Assembly: GCF_008831285.2 (NCBI RefSeq)
Contig: NC_045139.1
Location: 12,746,704-12,810,703, forward strand
Source: Nymphaea colorata
Taxonomy: Eukaryota > Streptophyta > Magnoliopsida > Nymphaeales > Nymphaeaceae
Reading direction: 5' to 3'
Length of the DNA: 64,000 nt
Positions within the stretch are counted from its first letter, which is position 1, and every line of letters starts with the position of its first letter. The position numbers and the translations under genes are program-made. The notes below the pieces were generated by a model, which had not been told where the DNA came from, ran no database searches, and saw only the letters and a list, made by a program, of their open reading frames with translations. Below are positions 23,774 to 35,140 of the stretch, piece by piece.

Positions 23774-26150
23774 ACAACAGTTGCGACTTTAAGCTGCTGT
23801 TTGACAAGAGAAGAACAAAACTATAACAACAAGATCCTCAGCTTACCTGAAATAAAAAGCAAAAGTAATAAAATAATTACTACAACACAAATGTAGCACA
23901 GTTAATGTGACCAAGATTAGCAGTTGACAAAAGCAAGATTAGGGGTTGGTAAAAGCACACCAGTTTCCTCATCATTTGAACAGTATTTCACCTTATACTT
24001 GAGAAGCATTAGTGGCCTTTGTTTGAAGTGGTAATTTGTGCACTTGTACACTTATATACAATATTTATACAACATATCTATTTGTATGTACTTGCATATA
24101 TACACATGAGGATAACATATATTCCTGTGCCTCATTTTTTTTAAAAAAATGTTTTACTTCTTTTGTGGCCATATTGGTCGGTTGTGAGATAACTAAATTA
24201 GGCATCTCCTACATGGGAACGACTAGCAAAAGTCTCATATCAGCTACCAAATCCATAGAGGATGGTGTCCATCTGTGTCCAAGTCTAATTTCCCCAACCC
24301 AAAGGCTAAGGCCGCATCAAATGGTTAAAATTTGCAAGATTGAAGTCTCTAGCTCTTACAATGTCAAGTATCAGCTTTAAGAAATCCAGGTAGAGAGAGG
24401 TGCAAATTCATAAAATTATTGATCAGATTAATTCGACTCTAAGCATGGCAGAAAGCAACTTACCCTAAAGGCACATCCCGCAGCATAGGCATGAAAGCAA
24501 TCCTAATTAGATAAAAATACACAAAGAAAGCCTGGTTCATGTTATGGTTTAACTAGGATGCAATGCATAAGAAACACAGATATTTTTGTAACAAGCAAAT
24601 GTCCAACATTGCTTCTATCTGTTTGCTGCAAACAGTTTCATATGTACTGAAAATGGCCACCGAAACAAACCCTTATTAAAACACAGAATGCTGCATTAAT
24701 AAGAAAACTCAAAGATAAGACCTGCATTTTAAATTCCAGTATTCCTAATTCAAGTTTGAGTACTATAGCTACTGAAGATGGACCCAAAATTTTCAAGAAT
24801 ATGGTTGTGTGTGTGTGTGTAGATGGCCACTTCTGTACTGCATAACTGTTCAACTAATTTATTGAATAATCATGCATGGTTCCAGCCTAGTGATATTCAC
24901 GTTTCACAGCTTAAGATATGCAAATACAGCTAAAAATGACAGCGAATGTTGATAACAAGGCAAGCCTTGCACCTGTAAGCAAGGGCTACCTTATAACCTG
25001 AAGCAGGTTGGCGTCTCATTCAGTTGTTGACGACCCCAAACAATCAAAGCTCAGGCTCCTTTGTAAAGCCTTCCACTCAAGAAGACGTTGCTGGCGATCA
25101 GCCCCACCAAGGAGCAGGGAATGTTTTAATTTCTATAGTAGTGTTACCAGCCTTTGGTTTGAGCCCATGCGCCAAACCTTGCACCACACCATTTAATGGG
25201 CAGATGGCTGGTGACGTTTGGGTATTTCCTTTTCCATCGACGGAGTGGAACAATCAAAAGAGGCAACTGCCTTATCCCCCCACCGGAATTTCGAATTTTT
25301 TGGCAACAATGGTGGCCGTCGGCAGTGCCACCCACTTTCTGCTTAGTAGTATGCTTTGCTGTCATCAAGTAATTATGACGTTAAAGGCCAATCAAAAGGA
25401 GCCACAGTTTCGTGGGCCCCATAGCCGAAGGCAGCCATCTCGTCGAAATTGTTTCCCTATATTATATGTATATGCAGGATTGTTGAATTCTACCGACCAT
25501 TCATCTATCCAGATGTCTTATACATGTAGAATGCACCTTCAATGGACAGGTTGTCAAATGTGTGTGTATATATATATATCCACTGCAAATTTTAATGATA
25601 TTAATCACGATTTAGCATTATTAGATATTGTTTCAACTTGCAGTCCACCTAATACGTTTCATTTGTGAATAAATTTTTATGAAATGACTCTGAACTTACA
25701 CAATGATGAGAATATTCATCTTAATATCAGTCAGAGAGAGACATTGTGTGTGTGTGTGTGTGAGTTGAAGCAGTCGTTAATTCGATCACCACGGACATCA
25801 GCTTCCCATGGCTTCCTGCATATTTTTTTCAACTTCTTTTTTTGTCTGTTTATTTAAGGAAAACTGTCTTGTTTTGTCTTTATGCTTTTATGGCATGTTT
25901 CAGGGCTCAAGTTCAACCCTGCATGAACCAAGCTGCAGCTGTGCTCAAAACAAAGCCATGCTTGATTTACTCAACCTAATTGAAATATTAGTAGATAAGG
26001 TGACCAAAAAATGAACAGTTCAAAAGAAGAAGAAGGCACTCATCTGACCACCAACTGTCGTGCACTCTTAAAACAGCATCATCAGCCAAAAAGTTAAAGT
26101 TTTCGATTTTTCTTCTGCGCATTTCCTTCATATCCATTTGAATTTTCTTG
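23484..26150 (+). repeat. Duplicated segment, copy A (longest)
   Basis: This is the reference copy of a segment present four times. 23484-24205 matches 41530-42268 in direct orientation. 24233-26150 matches 51545-49740 inverted (copy B), and parts match 29458-28840 inverted (copy C, lacking about 1 kb in the middle). Shared words include AGGCATCTCCTAC at 24193 and GTTGAATTCTACCGACC near 25481. It contains the truncated DUF761 gene and its leader. No other coding sequence in it keeps its frame between copies. Confidence 0.85.
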
Positions 26151-26431
26151 TTATTTTTTCCCAATACTATTGCATGAGATGTTTATCCAAAAGAGAGAGA
26201 TGTTTTCTTATTGTTGGATGTTTCTTTTAAAGTCATTATAAAAGCTACAAGATTTTGGTACTAATGACTAACCATATTCCGACATTATTCCTAAAAAGGT
26301 ATGTGCAAGTTCTTTAAGTTACCACCAATTTGGTTTTGGTCATTGCTGAAGTTTAAAGATGAAAAAAATGTAGCTTTACGAGTTGAAATGATCATGAAAA
26401 TGACATAGAAGCTCGATAATTGCAGCCAGCC

Positions 26432-27981
26432 AATGGTGTATCTTGGCATTGAGGACGGTTGCAAGGCGCACTAACTATTCAATCCACGGTGTGAGAAAAT
26501 CCATGTAAGTCGTGACGCTAAATTTAATGAAAATCTGAAGTGGAAATGGAACATGGATGCAGGAGGTAGTGAACCGTCGAATTTCATTGTTGATGAGGAG
26601 TTTAACACTGACTCGGCATGGACTGCAGCACACGCAGCAGCAAACTCCTCGACAAACTCAACCACTCTGGTGGTGACGCCGGCTTGGAGATTGCTGGCAA
26701 ACGAAGCTGTCGTGGCCTTAGTGGTGGAGGATAGCAACGACGGGCCTGTTTGGTACAGACACATCAATGACATCATGAGAGACGCTTAGTGCGTCAAGCT
26801 TGATGATGAAGACGTCGAAGAAGAGGCCATGCTTGTGGCAACAAAGGAGGCATCGTGTTACTAAGAGGTAGCCTGCCAGCCAACATGGGAAGAAGCTATG
26901 GCCAAGGAGATTGAATCCATTGAGAAAAACTCGACCTAGACGCTGACAACCCTACCGATTGGAACCAAAGCAATCAGACTCAAATGGGTTTTCAAATTAA
27001 AGAAAAACTCATATGGAGAGGTGACCAAGCACAAGGCCAGATTAGTCGTGAAGGGCTATGTATAGCAGCAAGTCGAGGAAGTGTTTGCGCCAGTTGCGAG
27101 GCTCGACACCGTATGAGTCTTCCTTGCCATCGCAGCCAGCCCTGGATGGTAAGTCCATCATCTCGATGTCAAGTCAGCATCCTCAACGGCGAACTTGAGG
27201 AGGAGGTCTATGTATCCCAGCTTAAGGGTTTCATGGTGAAGAATAAGGAGCATATGGTACTCAAATTAACCAAGGCGTTGTACGGTCTTCGGCAAGCACA
27301 GTAGGCATGGAACACACGGCTGGACCGGAGTCTGAAGCACCTTGGGTTCAAAAAATGCACACTGGAACAAGCCATGTATACGAGGGGAAGAGACCGCACC
27401 GGTGTCATCGTCGGAGTTTATGTTGATGACCTATATGTAATAGGGGAGGATTCAATGGCAATCGTGGCATTCATGCAGTAGATGATGGCTGAGTTCAAGA
27501 CGAGCGATATCGGCCTGCTCAACTATTACCTTGGGATCGAGGTGGCACAAGGCGAAGACGGTATCCAGATCAAGCAGGCAGCCTATGCCAAGAAGATGTT
27601 AACTTTATTTGGCATGTTCAATTGCAATTCCACTAAAATCCCTATGGAACCAAGGTTGTAGTTACACAAGGATCCATAAGGACAGCAACCATGGCGGTGT
27701 GTCAGGCACTTTGCCTCAAAGGAATCAACGGTGAAGTTGTATGTGGATAATAAGTCCGCAATTGCATTAATGAAAAACCCAGTTTTCCATGGACACAACA
27801 AACATATTGACACAAGATTCCATTTCATACACAAATGTGTCGAAAGAGGACAGATTATTGTGGATTTTGTGCTAACAGATGAGCAACGAGCGGATTTGTT
27901 GACAAAGGCATTGCCGGAGGCAAGGTTGGAAACAATGCGGCACTTCTTGGGTGTTCGAGATGTCGGGCCACACCAAGATTA
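26432..27981 (+). pseudogene. copia-3 pol remnant (RT and part of RNase H)
   Basis: The frame opens with VYLGIEDGCKAH and IHVSRDAKF, the stretch between integrase and reverse transcriptase. Reverse transcriptase follows: IRLKWVFKLKKNSYGEVTK, KARLVVKGYV, VHHLDVKSA, LNGELEEEVYVSQLKGF, ALYGLRQAQ and the catalytic core VGVYVDDLYVIGE. RNase H is represented only by its end (LYVDNKSAIALMKNP, HIDTRFHFI, ADLLTKALPEARL). The middle of the domain, including its tail of RT connection, was lost near 27680-27720. I count ten in-frame stops (six TAG, four TAA, no TGA) and one single-base deletion near 27180 in the SAFLNG motif. Confidence 0.9.
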
Positions 27982-27991
27982 GAGGGGAGAA
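27979..27991 (+). other. Polypurine tract of copia-3
   Basis: TTAGAGGGGAGAA directly precedes the TG that opens the LTR at 27992. This matches the usual copia arrangement. Confidence 0.85.
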
Positions 27992-28546
27992 TGTTACTCT
28001 ACTCCTGTCGTATTGAGATCATGGAGAACATGTGTGTGTACCGATTTCAAAGATAGTGGGTAGTTAAATGGAATGGAGAAAATAGTGGGAGTGAAAAAGT
28101 TGAAGTGGAGGAAATCTTGGGAGTAAAAAAAGTTGGTGAGTAAAAAAAAAGTTAAAGTGGAGGGGATCGTGGGAAAGCACGATCCAGAAGTTGCTATTCT
28201 TGAGGATCAGGTTTTGCTTTTTGTTTTTTTTATAATGTTTTTCTTTATATAGCTGCATCGACCTGTTGTGAATGTGACGGCCACAAGAAGAGAAGTTTCT
28301 TTTGCCTCTGCCATGTGGTCCCCTTTTCTCTCTCTTTGTGCCCCTCTCGTACTCTCTTCTGCACCTCTGCATTTCCTTCTTGTGCATTGCAGCTTTTCCT
28401 CCTCATTTGCCGTATCAAAAAATTCAGGTGTGTGAATCAAGGGAGTTTGTGAACCATATTAAACCAAAAGTTACTTCTCTCAATCCTTCTGTGAAACTAA
28501 ATTACTAAGACGTTGTCGCCTCTGACTAATATATCATTTCCTAACA
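27992..28546 (+). repeat. 3' LTR of copia-3
   Basis: It starts TGTTACTC after the purine tract. The best right end is CCTAACA at 28546, which gives 5-bp inverted ends TGTTA/TAACA and a 555-bp LTR. A TATA-like stretch (CTTTATATAGC) lies near 28244. With no second LTR in the window the right end rests on the terminal motif only. Confidence 0.72.
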
Positions 28547-28839
28547 GCTACTCATTCTTAGACGAGTGAAAACGTTTAAAGGCAGTCTCTCTTTCAGAGA
28601 GGTTGATCATGCCACATTAAAAACCATTAATGGACCAGACAATCATTGACTCGTCTCTGTCGCTTCGAGCACAGCCATGATAATTTCTCAGTCTACACAA
28701 AAGAGAAGGGAGAAAAAAGGAAAGGAAGACAAAAAAGCCAAGGCTAGAAAGAAAGGGCATTTCTGTCATAGATAAAGGCCATTCTAGCATAAAGACATAA
28801 GAAGACAGTTTTCCTTAAATAAACATACAAAAAGAAGTT

Positions 28840-29458
28840 TAAAACATGCAGGATGCCACGGGAAGCTGATGTCTGGTGGTCGAAGTAACAACTACTTCAA
28901 CTCACACGCACACACAATCTCTCTCTCTGTCTAATATTAAGAGGAATATTCTCATCATTTTGTAAGTTCAAAATCATTTCATAAAAAAATATATGCATAA
29001 ATGAAACGTATTACGTGGAGTGCTAGTTGTAACAATATCTAATAATGTTAAATCGGGATTCGTATCATTGAAAATAGATAGATGCAACGTTGGACATTTG
29101 CTTTTTACAAAGATATCTGTGTTTCTTATAAATTGCATCCTGGTTAAACCATAACATGAACCAGGCTTTCTTTGTGTATTTTTCTTTAATTAGATTGCTT
29201 TCATGCCTATGCTGCGGGATGTGCTTTTTGGATGAGTTGCTTTCTGCCATGCTTAGAATCAAATTAATCTGATCAATAATTTTGTGAAGTTGCACCTCAC
29301 TCTACCTGGATTTCTTAAAGCTAGTACTTGACATTGTAAGAGCTAGAGACTTCAATCTTGCAAATTTTAACCATTTGATCTGGCCTTAGCCTTTGGGTTG
29401 GGGAAATTAGACTTGGACACAGATGGACACTATCCCCTATGGATTTGGTAGCTGTTTA
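28840..29458 (-). repeat. Duplicated segment, copy C (inverted, deleted)
   Basis: This is the reverse complement of parts of copy A: 29458-29095 matches 24233-24605, then the alignment jumps to A 25600 and continues to about A 25890. About 980 bp are missing relative to A. The right end (GGATTTGGTAGCTG at 29458) lies within about 5 bp of the corresponding end of copy B. Confidence 0.82.
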
Positions 29459-29604
29459 TTAAAAGAAAAAAGACGATCTTAAAAAGAGAGAGAGAGAGAT
29501 GCACATATACATGTACATACTATCATACATACATGTATATGAATGTTTATAAAAAGGAGGTATTGACTTGACGAGAAAGAGATTTTAGAGGAAAAGAGAT
29601 AGAG

Positions 29605-29653
<49 letters not shown>

Positions 29654-30180
29654 TTCTTGTGTATATAAACATTTATAAAATAATACGTTGGACCATAGAG
29701 AGTGAATGACAAAGAAAGATGATTATGTGCACATATACGTATATAACATGCATATACATATACGTCTTCATGAGGGTTGAAATCAAGAAATGACTTGAAA
29801 ATATCCAACTTCGATTTTTATATGGGTCGAAGAGGAACATGGGCTCATGGAAGAGCGTAGGCTAAGTTTCCAAGCCTCATAGAGAGGGTATTTGATTTCA
29901 AAAATATTTTGAAAAGCATGATTTCAAGTATTTTCATACATGAACATAAAACACAATTATTTCGTTTATTACAAGAAAATATATTTCTCCCACCATTGGG
30001 TATGGGAGAAAGTAAAACAACATAATAAAGCACTCATTAGGGTAACTAATCAGGTGATTAAGAAAGAAAGTAAATGTAAGAATGACATGCAGATGTATTT
30101 TTAACATGCACATTCGTAAAGGCTTTCCCGGGTTGGACAAATCTGAATCTCAAAATCAAAATAATAATAGAGAAGAAATC
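29459..30180. other. Unassigned DNA with an (AT)n microsatellite
   Basis: An (AT)n array of about 20 units is at 29609-29650. No gene seen. The left edge of the gypsy LTR lies somewhere in or just after this stretch but I could not fix it. Confidence 0.45.
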
Positions 30181-31476
30181 CAACCCAGACACTCATTATC
30201 ACTTTCCATTCATATATAAATGGGAAAAATCAATCAACTATGCATGAATAATATCTCAAAACAAAGCAACATTCAAGGGAAGAAAGAAACATGTTTCATT
30301 CCTAAAATGAAATGTTATTTCATCTTCTCATGCTCTTAGTGCACTAAAAAATAGCTTCTTAACTCTGAAGAGGAATTTATGAGAGCTATCTTATATGACC
30401 ATGGAGAGACGAAGAAAAGAGGAAGCACTGAAAAGAAATGGAGTGAGATATTGATTACATACTTCTAATGATAATGATTTAAAAGATGAATCTCTTACTT
30501 CGGGTGTTCCTTGGGTTGTTTTGGCTGAAGCTCCAAGGTGATGAAGATATGCCTCCAAGAGATCTTCTTGTGCTCCCTTTAAGAGTTGGACCTTGAAAAA
30601 GCTTGCTCCCAAGGTTGGAGAAGAAGAGAAGAAGAGAAAAATGGAGAAAAAGAGCTAAGAAAAAACTCTAAATCTTCAAGTTAGAGAGCATTACAGGTTC
30701 TCTAAGGGTTAGTCCATGTTCAAGTGGGAAGATTGTGAGAGTATTTATAGGGAGTTTTGGAGCCAAAACTAAAAATTTGAATTTCTTTTGAATTTAACAA
30801 GATTTTCATGCGAATTTCAAGTATTTTTGAATAATTTTAATTTTTTTCTAAATAGGCTTTGAATAAGTTGGATTGGCCATTGGCCCTGCACTTTGGGGAG
30901 TAGGCAGGGTTAATGCTCACCTGGTTTGGGCGTTGTTGCATGCCAAGCGCAACAGTGCCTAGTGCCTTGGTGAACCGCGTGCGGCAACATCGCGCAACGC
31001 GATCAATCAATGTGATCGCAATTTTTTTTATATTTTTGTAAAATAAAATAATATGAAATGAAATAACGTATGATAAATAGAGTAAATAAATAAATAAAAA
31101 AGGCTAATTGTATAAAAGCATAAACCATTTTGTATTTAAAAGATGTATAAATTTGGTTTTTCTTTCAAAAGGGTGGTCAACTCCATTTTGAGTGACTCCA
31201 GACTCGTTTTAAATCCAGATTGGGTTTAGAAAGAAACATAAAACAAAGGGAAGGTCGGTGCATGTGCGTGGCACTCATAAATTTAAATTTTGTTGTCTTG
31301 ATTTCGGTTTTGGATTTTGAGTTTAAAATAACCAATTCAGGTCTAGTCTTGGATTTTGGATCTTATTTGAATTCGAGAGTTGGATTTTGAATTTAAATCT
31401 CGCATTTAAAGTTGAGTTTTAGATTTGTGTTTGGTTGGAAAATGCAGTCTTTTCAAAAAAATTTGGGGTGATAACA
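30180..31476 (-). repeat. 3' LTR of the gypsy element (left edge uncertain)
   Basis: The right edge is well supported: on the minus strand TGTTATCACCCC begins at 31476 directly after a purine tract. The LTR contains a TATA box (30741-30750) and the leader-like sequence below it. The left edge is not resolved because no second LTR is present, so 30180 is a placeholder. Confidence 0.55.
30741..30750 (-). promoter_or_regulatory. TATA box of the gypsy LTR
   Basis: The minus strand reads CTATAAATAC followed by TCTCACAATCTTCC, a typical plant LTR promoter. It sits about 730 bp into the LTR, counting from the TG end. Confidence 0.55.
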
Positions 31477-31490
31477 GATGCCCCTCTTTG
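31477..31490 (-). other. Polypurine tract of the gypsy element
   Basis: The minus strand reads CAAAGAGGGGCATC immediately before TGTTATCACC. Confidence 0.75.
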
Positions 31491-31609
31491 TTACTAAGCC
31501 GATACTAGTCGTGCTTAGTGACAAAGATAAGCACACTGGATTTTTCAAACAAAACATGTTTAGGGTGATGTTTCAAGTTTAACCCCTTACTTTAATGGGT
31601 TATTTGAGC

Positions 31610-31805
31610 TAGACTGAGTTCAGGTTTGACCCCTTACATGAGCAGGTTTGGATAAGATTGAGTTCAGGTTTGACCCCTAACCTGAGCAGGTTGCTTTGCA
31701 TTGCAGGTTTTAACCCCTTACCTACATGGGTTGATTTGCATCGCAGGTTTAACCCTTTACCTACATGGGTTGTTTTGTATTGCAGGTTTCGTCCCCTTAC
31801 CTGCA
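31610..31805 (-). repeat. Degenerate tandem repeat between gypsy pol and LTR
   Basis: On the plus strand at least five imperfect units of 40-50 bp share CAGGTTT, AACCCCTTACCTACATGGGTT or close variants. Repeats between pol and the 3' LTR are known in large plant gypsy elements of the Tat/Ogre group. Confidence 0.7.
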
Positions 31806-31965
31806 TGAGTTGCTCTCGAGTTCTAAGTGATAATAATAATAAAATAAAAAAAATGCCCTTGTGTAATCATTATGTTTTACGATTGAGAAGAATCCAAAAT
31901 GAATAGTAGATTGAATGTGGAGAATGAAAATATTTGTCATTGATTGGAAAGTAAATACAAGAGGA

Positions 31966-34690
31966 CTATGTGTAGAATTTCTTGAGGTGAAGAGCGTTAA
32001 TAGGATCAGGAAGTTTCACCCCATCAGCATCAATTAACCGGTATGAGTTTCAGGGCAAGGCTTCCTTAATAATATATGGGCCTTCCCAATTTGGTGCCCA
32101 CTTACCACATGGTTGTCCTCTGAAGTATACCACAGATCGTAAGACTAAGACATTCACTTTGCAATGTCTCTCAATAAATGACTTGGTAAATTGTCTAGCC
32201 ACCCGTTGGCGATATGCTTCAACGTGCTCGGCTGCTTTTAGTCTCTTTTCATCTAGCAAATCGAGTTGCATTAGCCTCTTCTACTGATATTGATTTAGAG
32301 GAAGCTGTATGAGAGAAGCGAACTTCAAAACATGTTTTAGTACATGTAATGGTAGAACCACTTACGTTCTGTAGACTAGCTCTACTGGAGTAGCATTTGT
32401 TGGAGTTCTCATAGTGGTGCAATATGCCCACAGACCATTATGCATCTTCTCATGTTAGTCTCTTCTAGTTTCTATTGTTTGCATCCAAGATGCGGATCAT
32501 GATCTTATTGGTGGCCTTTGCTTGCCCATTACCTTACGGGTAAGAAGGAGCTGAAAATGATGCATGATACGATATTGGCTGCACCATTACCTCATCTTTT
32601 CATTTTTTAAATGAGTTCTATTATCAGATACTATGTCATGAGGAACTCTAAATCTGCAAGGAATATGTTTGTGAATGAAGGACACTACATAATGCTCTTC
32701 TACTGTTCTGAGCGTGACGACATCTACATACTTCGTAAAATAGTCTGTTGCAGTAAGAAAATGCTTATGGCCATTTGAAGTTGCAGGGGATATTGGTCCA
32801 ACTACGTCAAATGCCCACATTGAAAATGACCAAGGAGATGTTACAGAATGCAAGTGAGAGGCTGGTGCATGGATCATTAGACCATGCAGTTGACATTCTT
32901 TACATCTTTTGACGAATTGGTAACAATCTTTTTGCATACTAGGCCAATAATAACCTGCTCGAATTATTTGTTTTATTGAAAGTTTGATAACCAACATGAC
33001 CCCTATAGCTTTCTCAATGTGACTCTGATGACTTCCTTTGCCTCATCATCATCAAAGCACCGAGAGTATTTGGTACTAAATCCACATCTGTATAACACTC
33101 CTATAAAAATAAAGTACATCGCTAACATACGTTAAATTGCTTTTTGTTCCCTTTTGAGCATTCTAGTCATGAATTCTTCGCTCTCAATGTGTCTTTTGAT
33201 GTCATGATACCAAGTCGTATTCCCTTCTTGGATGTGATGAATATGTTTCACTGCTTCAAAAGCAAAACATTCTAATTTTCCAATCTCAAAAGAACGAATT
33301 GCATTGTTAGTTCAAAAGGAGATAGTGGATCCTAGACTCGCGAGGCCATCCACAATAGAGTTGCCTTCTTTTTTTATGTGAGCCAGTTGTGCTTCTTTAA
33401 ATTGATGGGTCAAGGCGGTGGCGATCTCTTAATATGACACAAACTTTTCGTCTTTGACTTGCCATTCTTCGATCACTTGATTGACAATAAGTTGAGAGTT
33501 GCCAGAAGCATGCACCCTTTTTACTTGAAAACTCAGTAAAAAGTCCTTGTATGAGGGATTCATATTCAGTCATGTTATGGGTACATGGGAAGTCGAGTTT
33601 CAAAGAGTATGAGATCATTTCATCTTCTATAGTGATAAGTAAAATGTCTATACCTGGTCCCAACACATTTCTGGATCCACCAAAGTACATTTTCCCTATT
33701 GGAAACGCTTCCAATCTTAGTACATGTTCGTTTGGAAACTCATCATTCGTTCTGATTTTCTCATATTGGGGAAAGTCTACTAACTAATCTGCAATTGCTT
33801 ATTCTTTGATTGACTTCTGGGTCACATATTCAAGATCATATTGTATCAGCAAAACTTGTCATTTGGCGATGCACCCATTAAGGATGGGTTGTTCCAAGAT
33901 ATACTTAAGAAGATTTAGCTTGGAGAGTATATTGACCTTGCAAGCCAATAAATAATGTCTCAGTTTCTCATACATCCAAACCAACACTAGACAAGTTTTT
34001 TCCATGAGAGAGTACTTCTTTTCATACTGGACAAACGTTTTGCTAATATAATAAATTGCATGCTCGATGCAACTTCCATCCTCATATTGTGTTAAAAAGC
34101 TGCCACTGTAATGTAAAGCAGTATTGGTCTACCCAACACTGGGGGTTTTAGAATTGGTGGCTTTAGAAAATAATTCTTAATCTTTTAAAATGACTATTGG
34201 CGTTCAAAACCCCATTCAAACTTCACACCTTTCCTCAGCAACTGGTTGAATGGTTCTTATCTCATAGCTAGATTGGAAATGAATCATCTCATGGATTGGA
34301 TTTGCTCTTGCAAACTTTACAGTTCCCTGATATTGGTAGGAGGTAGCATATCAATGATTGTTTTAGCTTTGGTAAGATCTATCTCGATCTCTCTCTTACT
34401 AAACATGAAACCCAAAAGTTTACACAGTTCAACCCCTAACACACATTCTTGAGGATTCAAATGGAAGTTTGTACTATAAGAGGCTCTCAAACACCTAGGC
34501 AAGGGTTTCAATGTGATCTTTTCTTGCTTTATATTTAATTAATATATCATTGATATATGCATTCATGATTTTGTGCATTTGGTCATGGAAGATAGCAGCC
34601 ACCATTTGATAAGTTGCTCTAGCATTTTTTAATCCAAAAGGCATCACTGTGTAACAAAAAGTGCCCCAAGGTATAGAACCAAAAGTAAAA
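31966..34690 (-). pseudogene. Ty3/gypsy pol remnant (RT, RNase H, integrase)
   Basis: Read on the minus strand: 34690-34540 is reverse transcriptase with FCYTVMPFGLKNARATYQ and then AYINDILIKY, where the catalytic YVDD-type motif reads YIND (first Asp to Asn). 34511-34317 continues with LLGFMFSKREIEID. 33714-33397 is RNase H-like (HNMTEYESLIQGL). 32997-32587 is integrase, with the CKECQLHG part of the zinc-binding region, the first core Asp in WAFDVVGPI and the second in HDIVSDNRTH. 32271-32050 is the C-terminal region ending GPYIIKEALP, then a premature TGA at about 32035. The frame continues to NALHLKKFYT and the natural stop at 31966. The domain set and the RNase H sequence suggest a Tat-like lineage. 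Everything upstream of mid-RT is absent. Confidence 0.88.
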
Positions 34691-35132
34691 GATCTTATTC
34701 ATATTAAACAGGTCATGCACACATGATAATGCTAACAAAGAAGCTTCTTTTAGAAAGAGCAACTTGTCTGTGAATCAGATTGTTAAAAACTTAAAAGAAT
34801 CATAAGTAAAGAGAACATATTAAGTATTTAATTATTAATAGTATTATTAACCTACAACTAAATAATAAAGAGAACATATTAACTACAAATCAAAAATAAA
34901 TAGAACATATTAATTATTAACCCATTATGCAGAAATCAAAATTGATAAACAAAACATATGAATTTAGTATACTAATTCTACTTGAATATTTGAAGTTTAA
35001 GTCTAAGTTTCTAATGCACAGGAAAAAAACAGTAGGCATAGAAAATCCAATGCACAATTTTTTAAGCATAGAGTTTGTAACACACATATGCAAATCGACT
35101 GAAAACAAAAAGTAGAAAGTAGAAAACTACTC
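34691..35132. other. Unassigned AT-rich DNA
   Basis: The word AAAGAGAACATATTAA and variants recur between 34800 and 34915. Nothing else recognised. The left junction at 34690 is where the gypsy element is cut off. Confidence 0.4.
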
Positions 35133-35140
35133 ATTCAGTA

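Larger units (their letters stand above)
26432..28546 (+). mobile_element. 5'-truncated Ty1/copia element copia-3
   Basis: The 3' part of a copia element on the plus strand: the integrase C-terminal region, reverse transcriptase and part of RNase H, then a purine tract and one LTR. The gag, protease and integrase core are missing, and nothing copia-like precedes 26432. There is no 5' LTR in the window. Confidence 0.88.

Noticed and set aside
24036-24380. A 114-codon open stretch with Cys-rich start.
   Set aside because: It is not kept in the copies at 42000 or 51500, and its start lies in the promoter region of the DUF761 gene.
25024-25668. A 214-codon open stretch in copy A.
   Set aside because: The paralogous copy B does not keep the frame, and the peptide has no recognisable domain.
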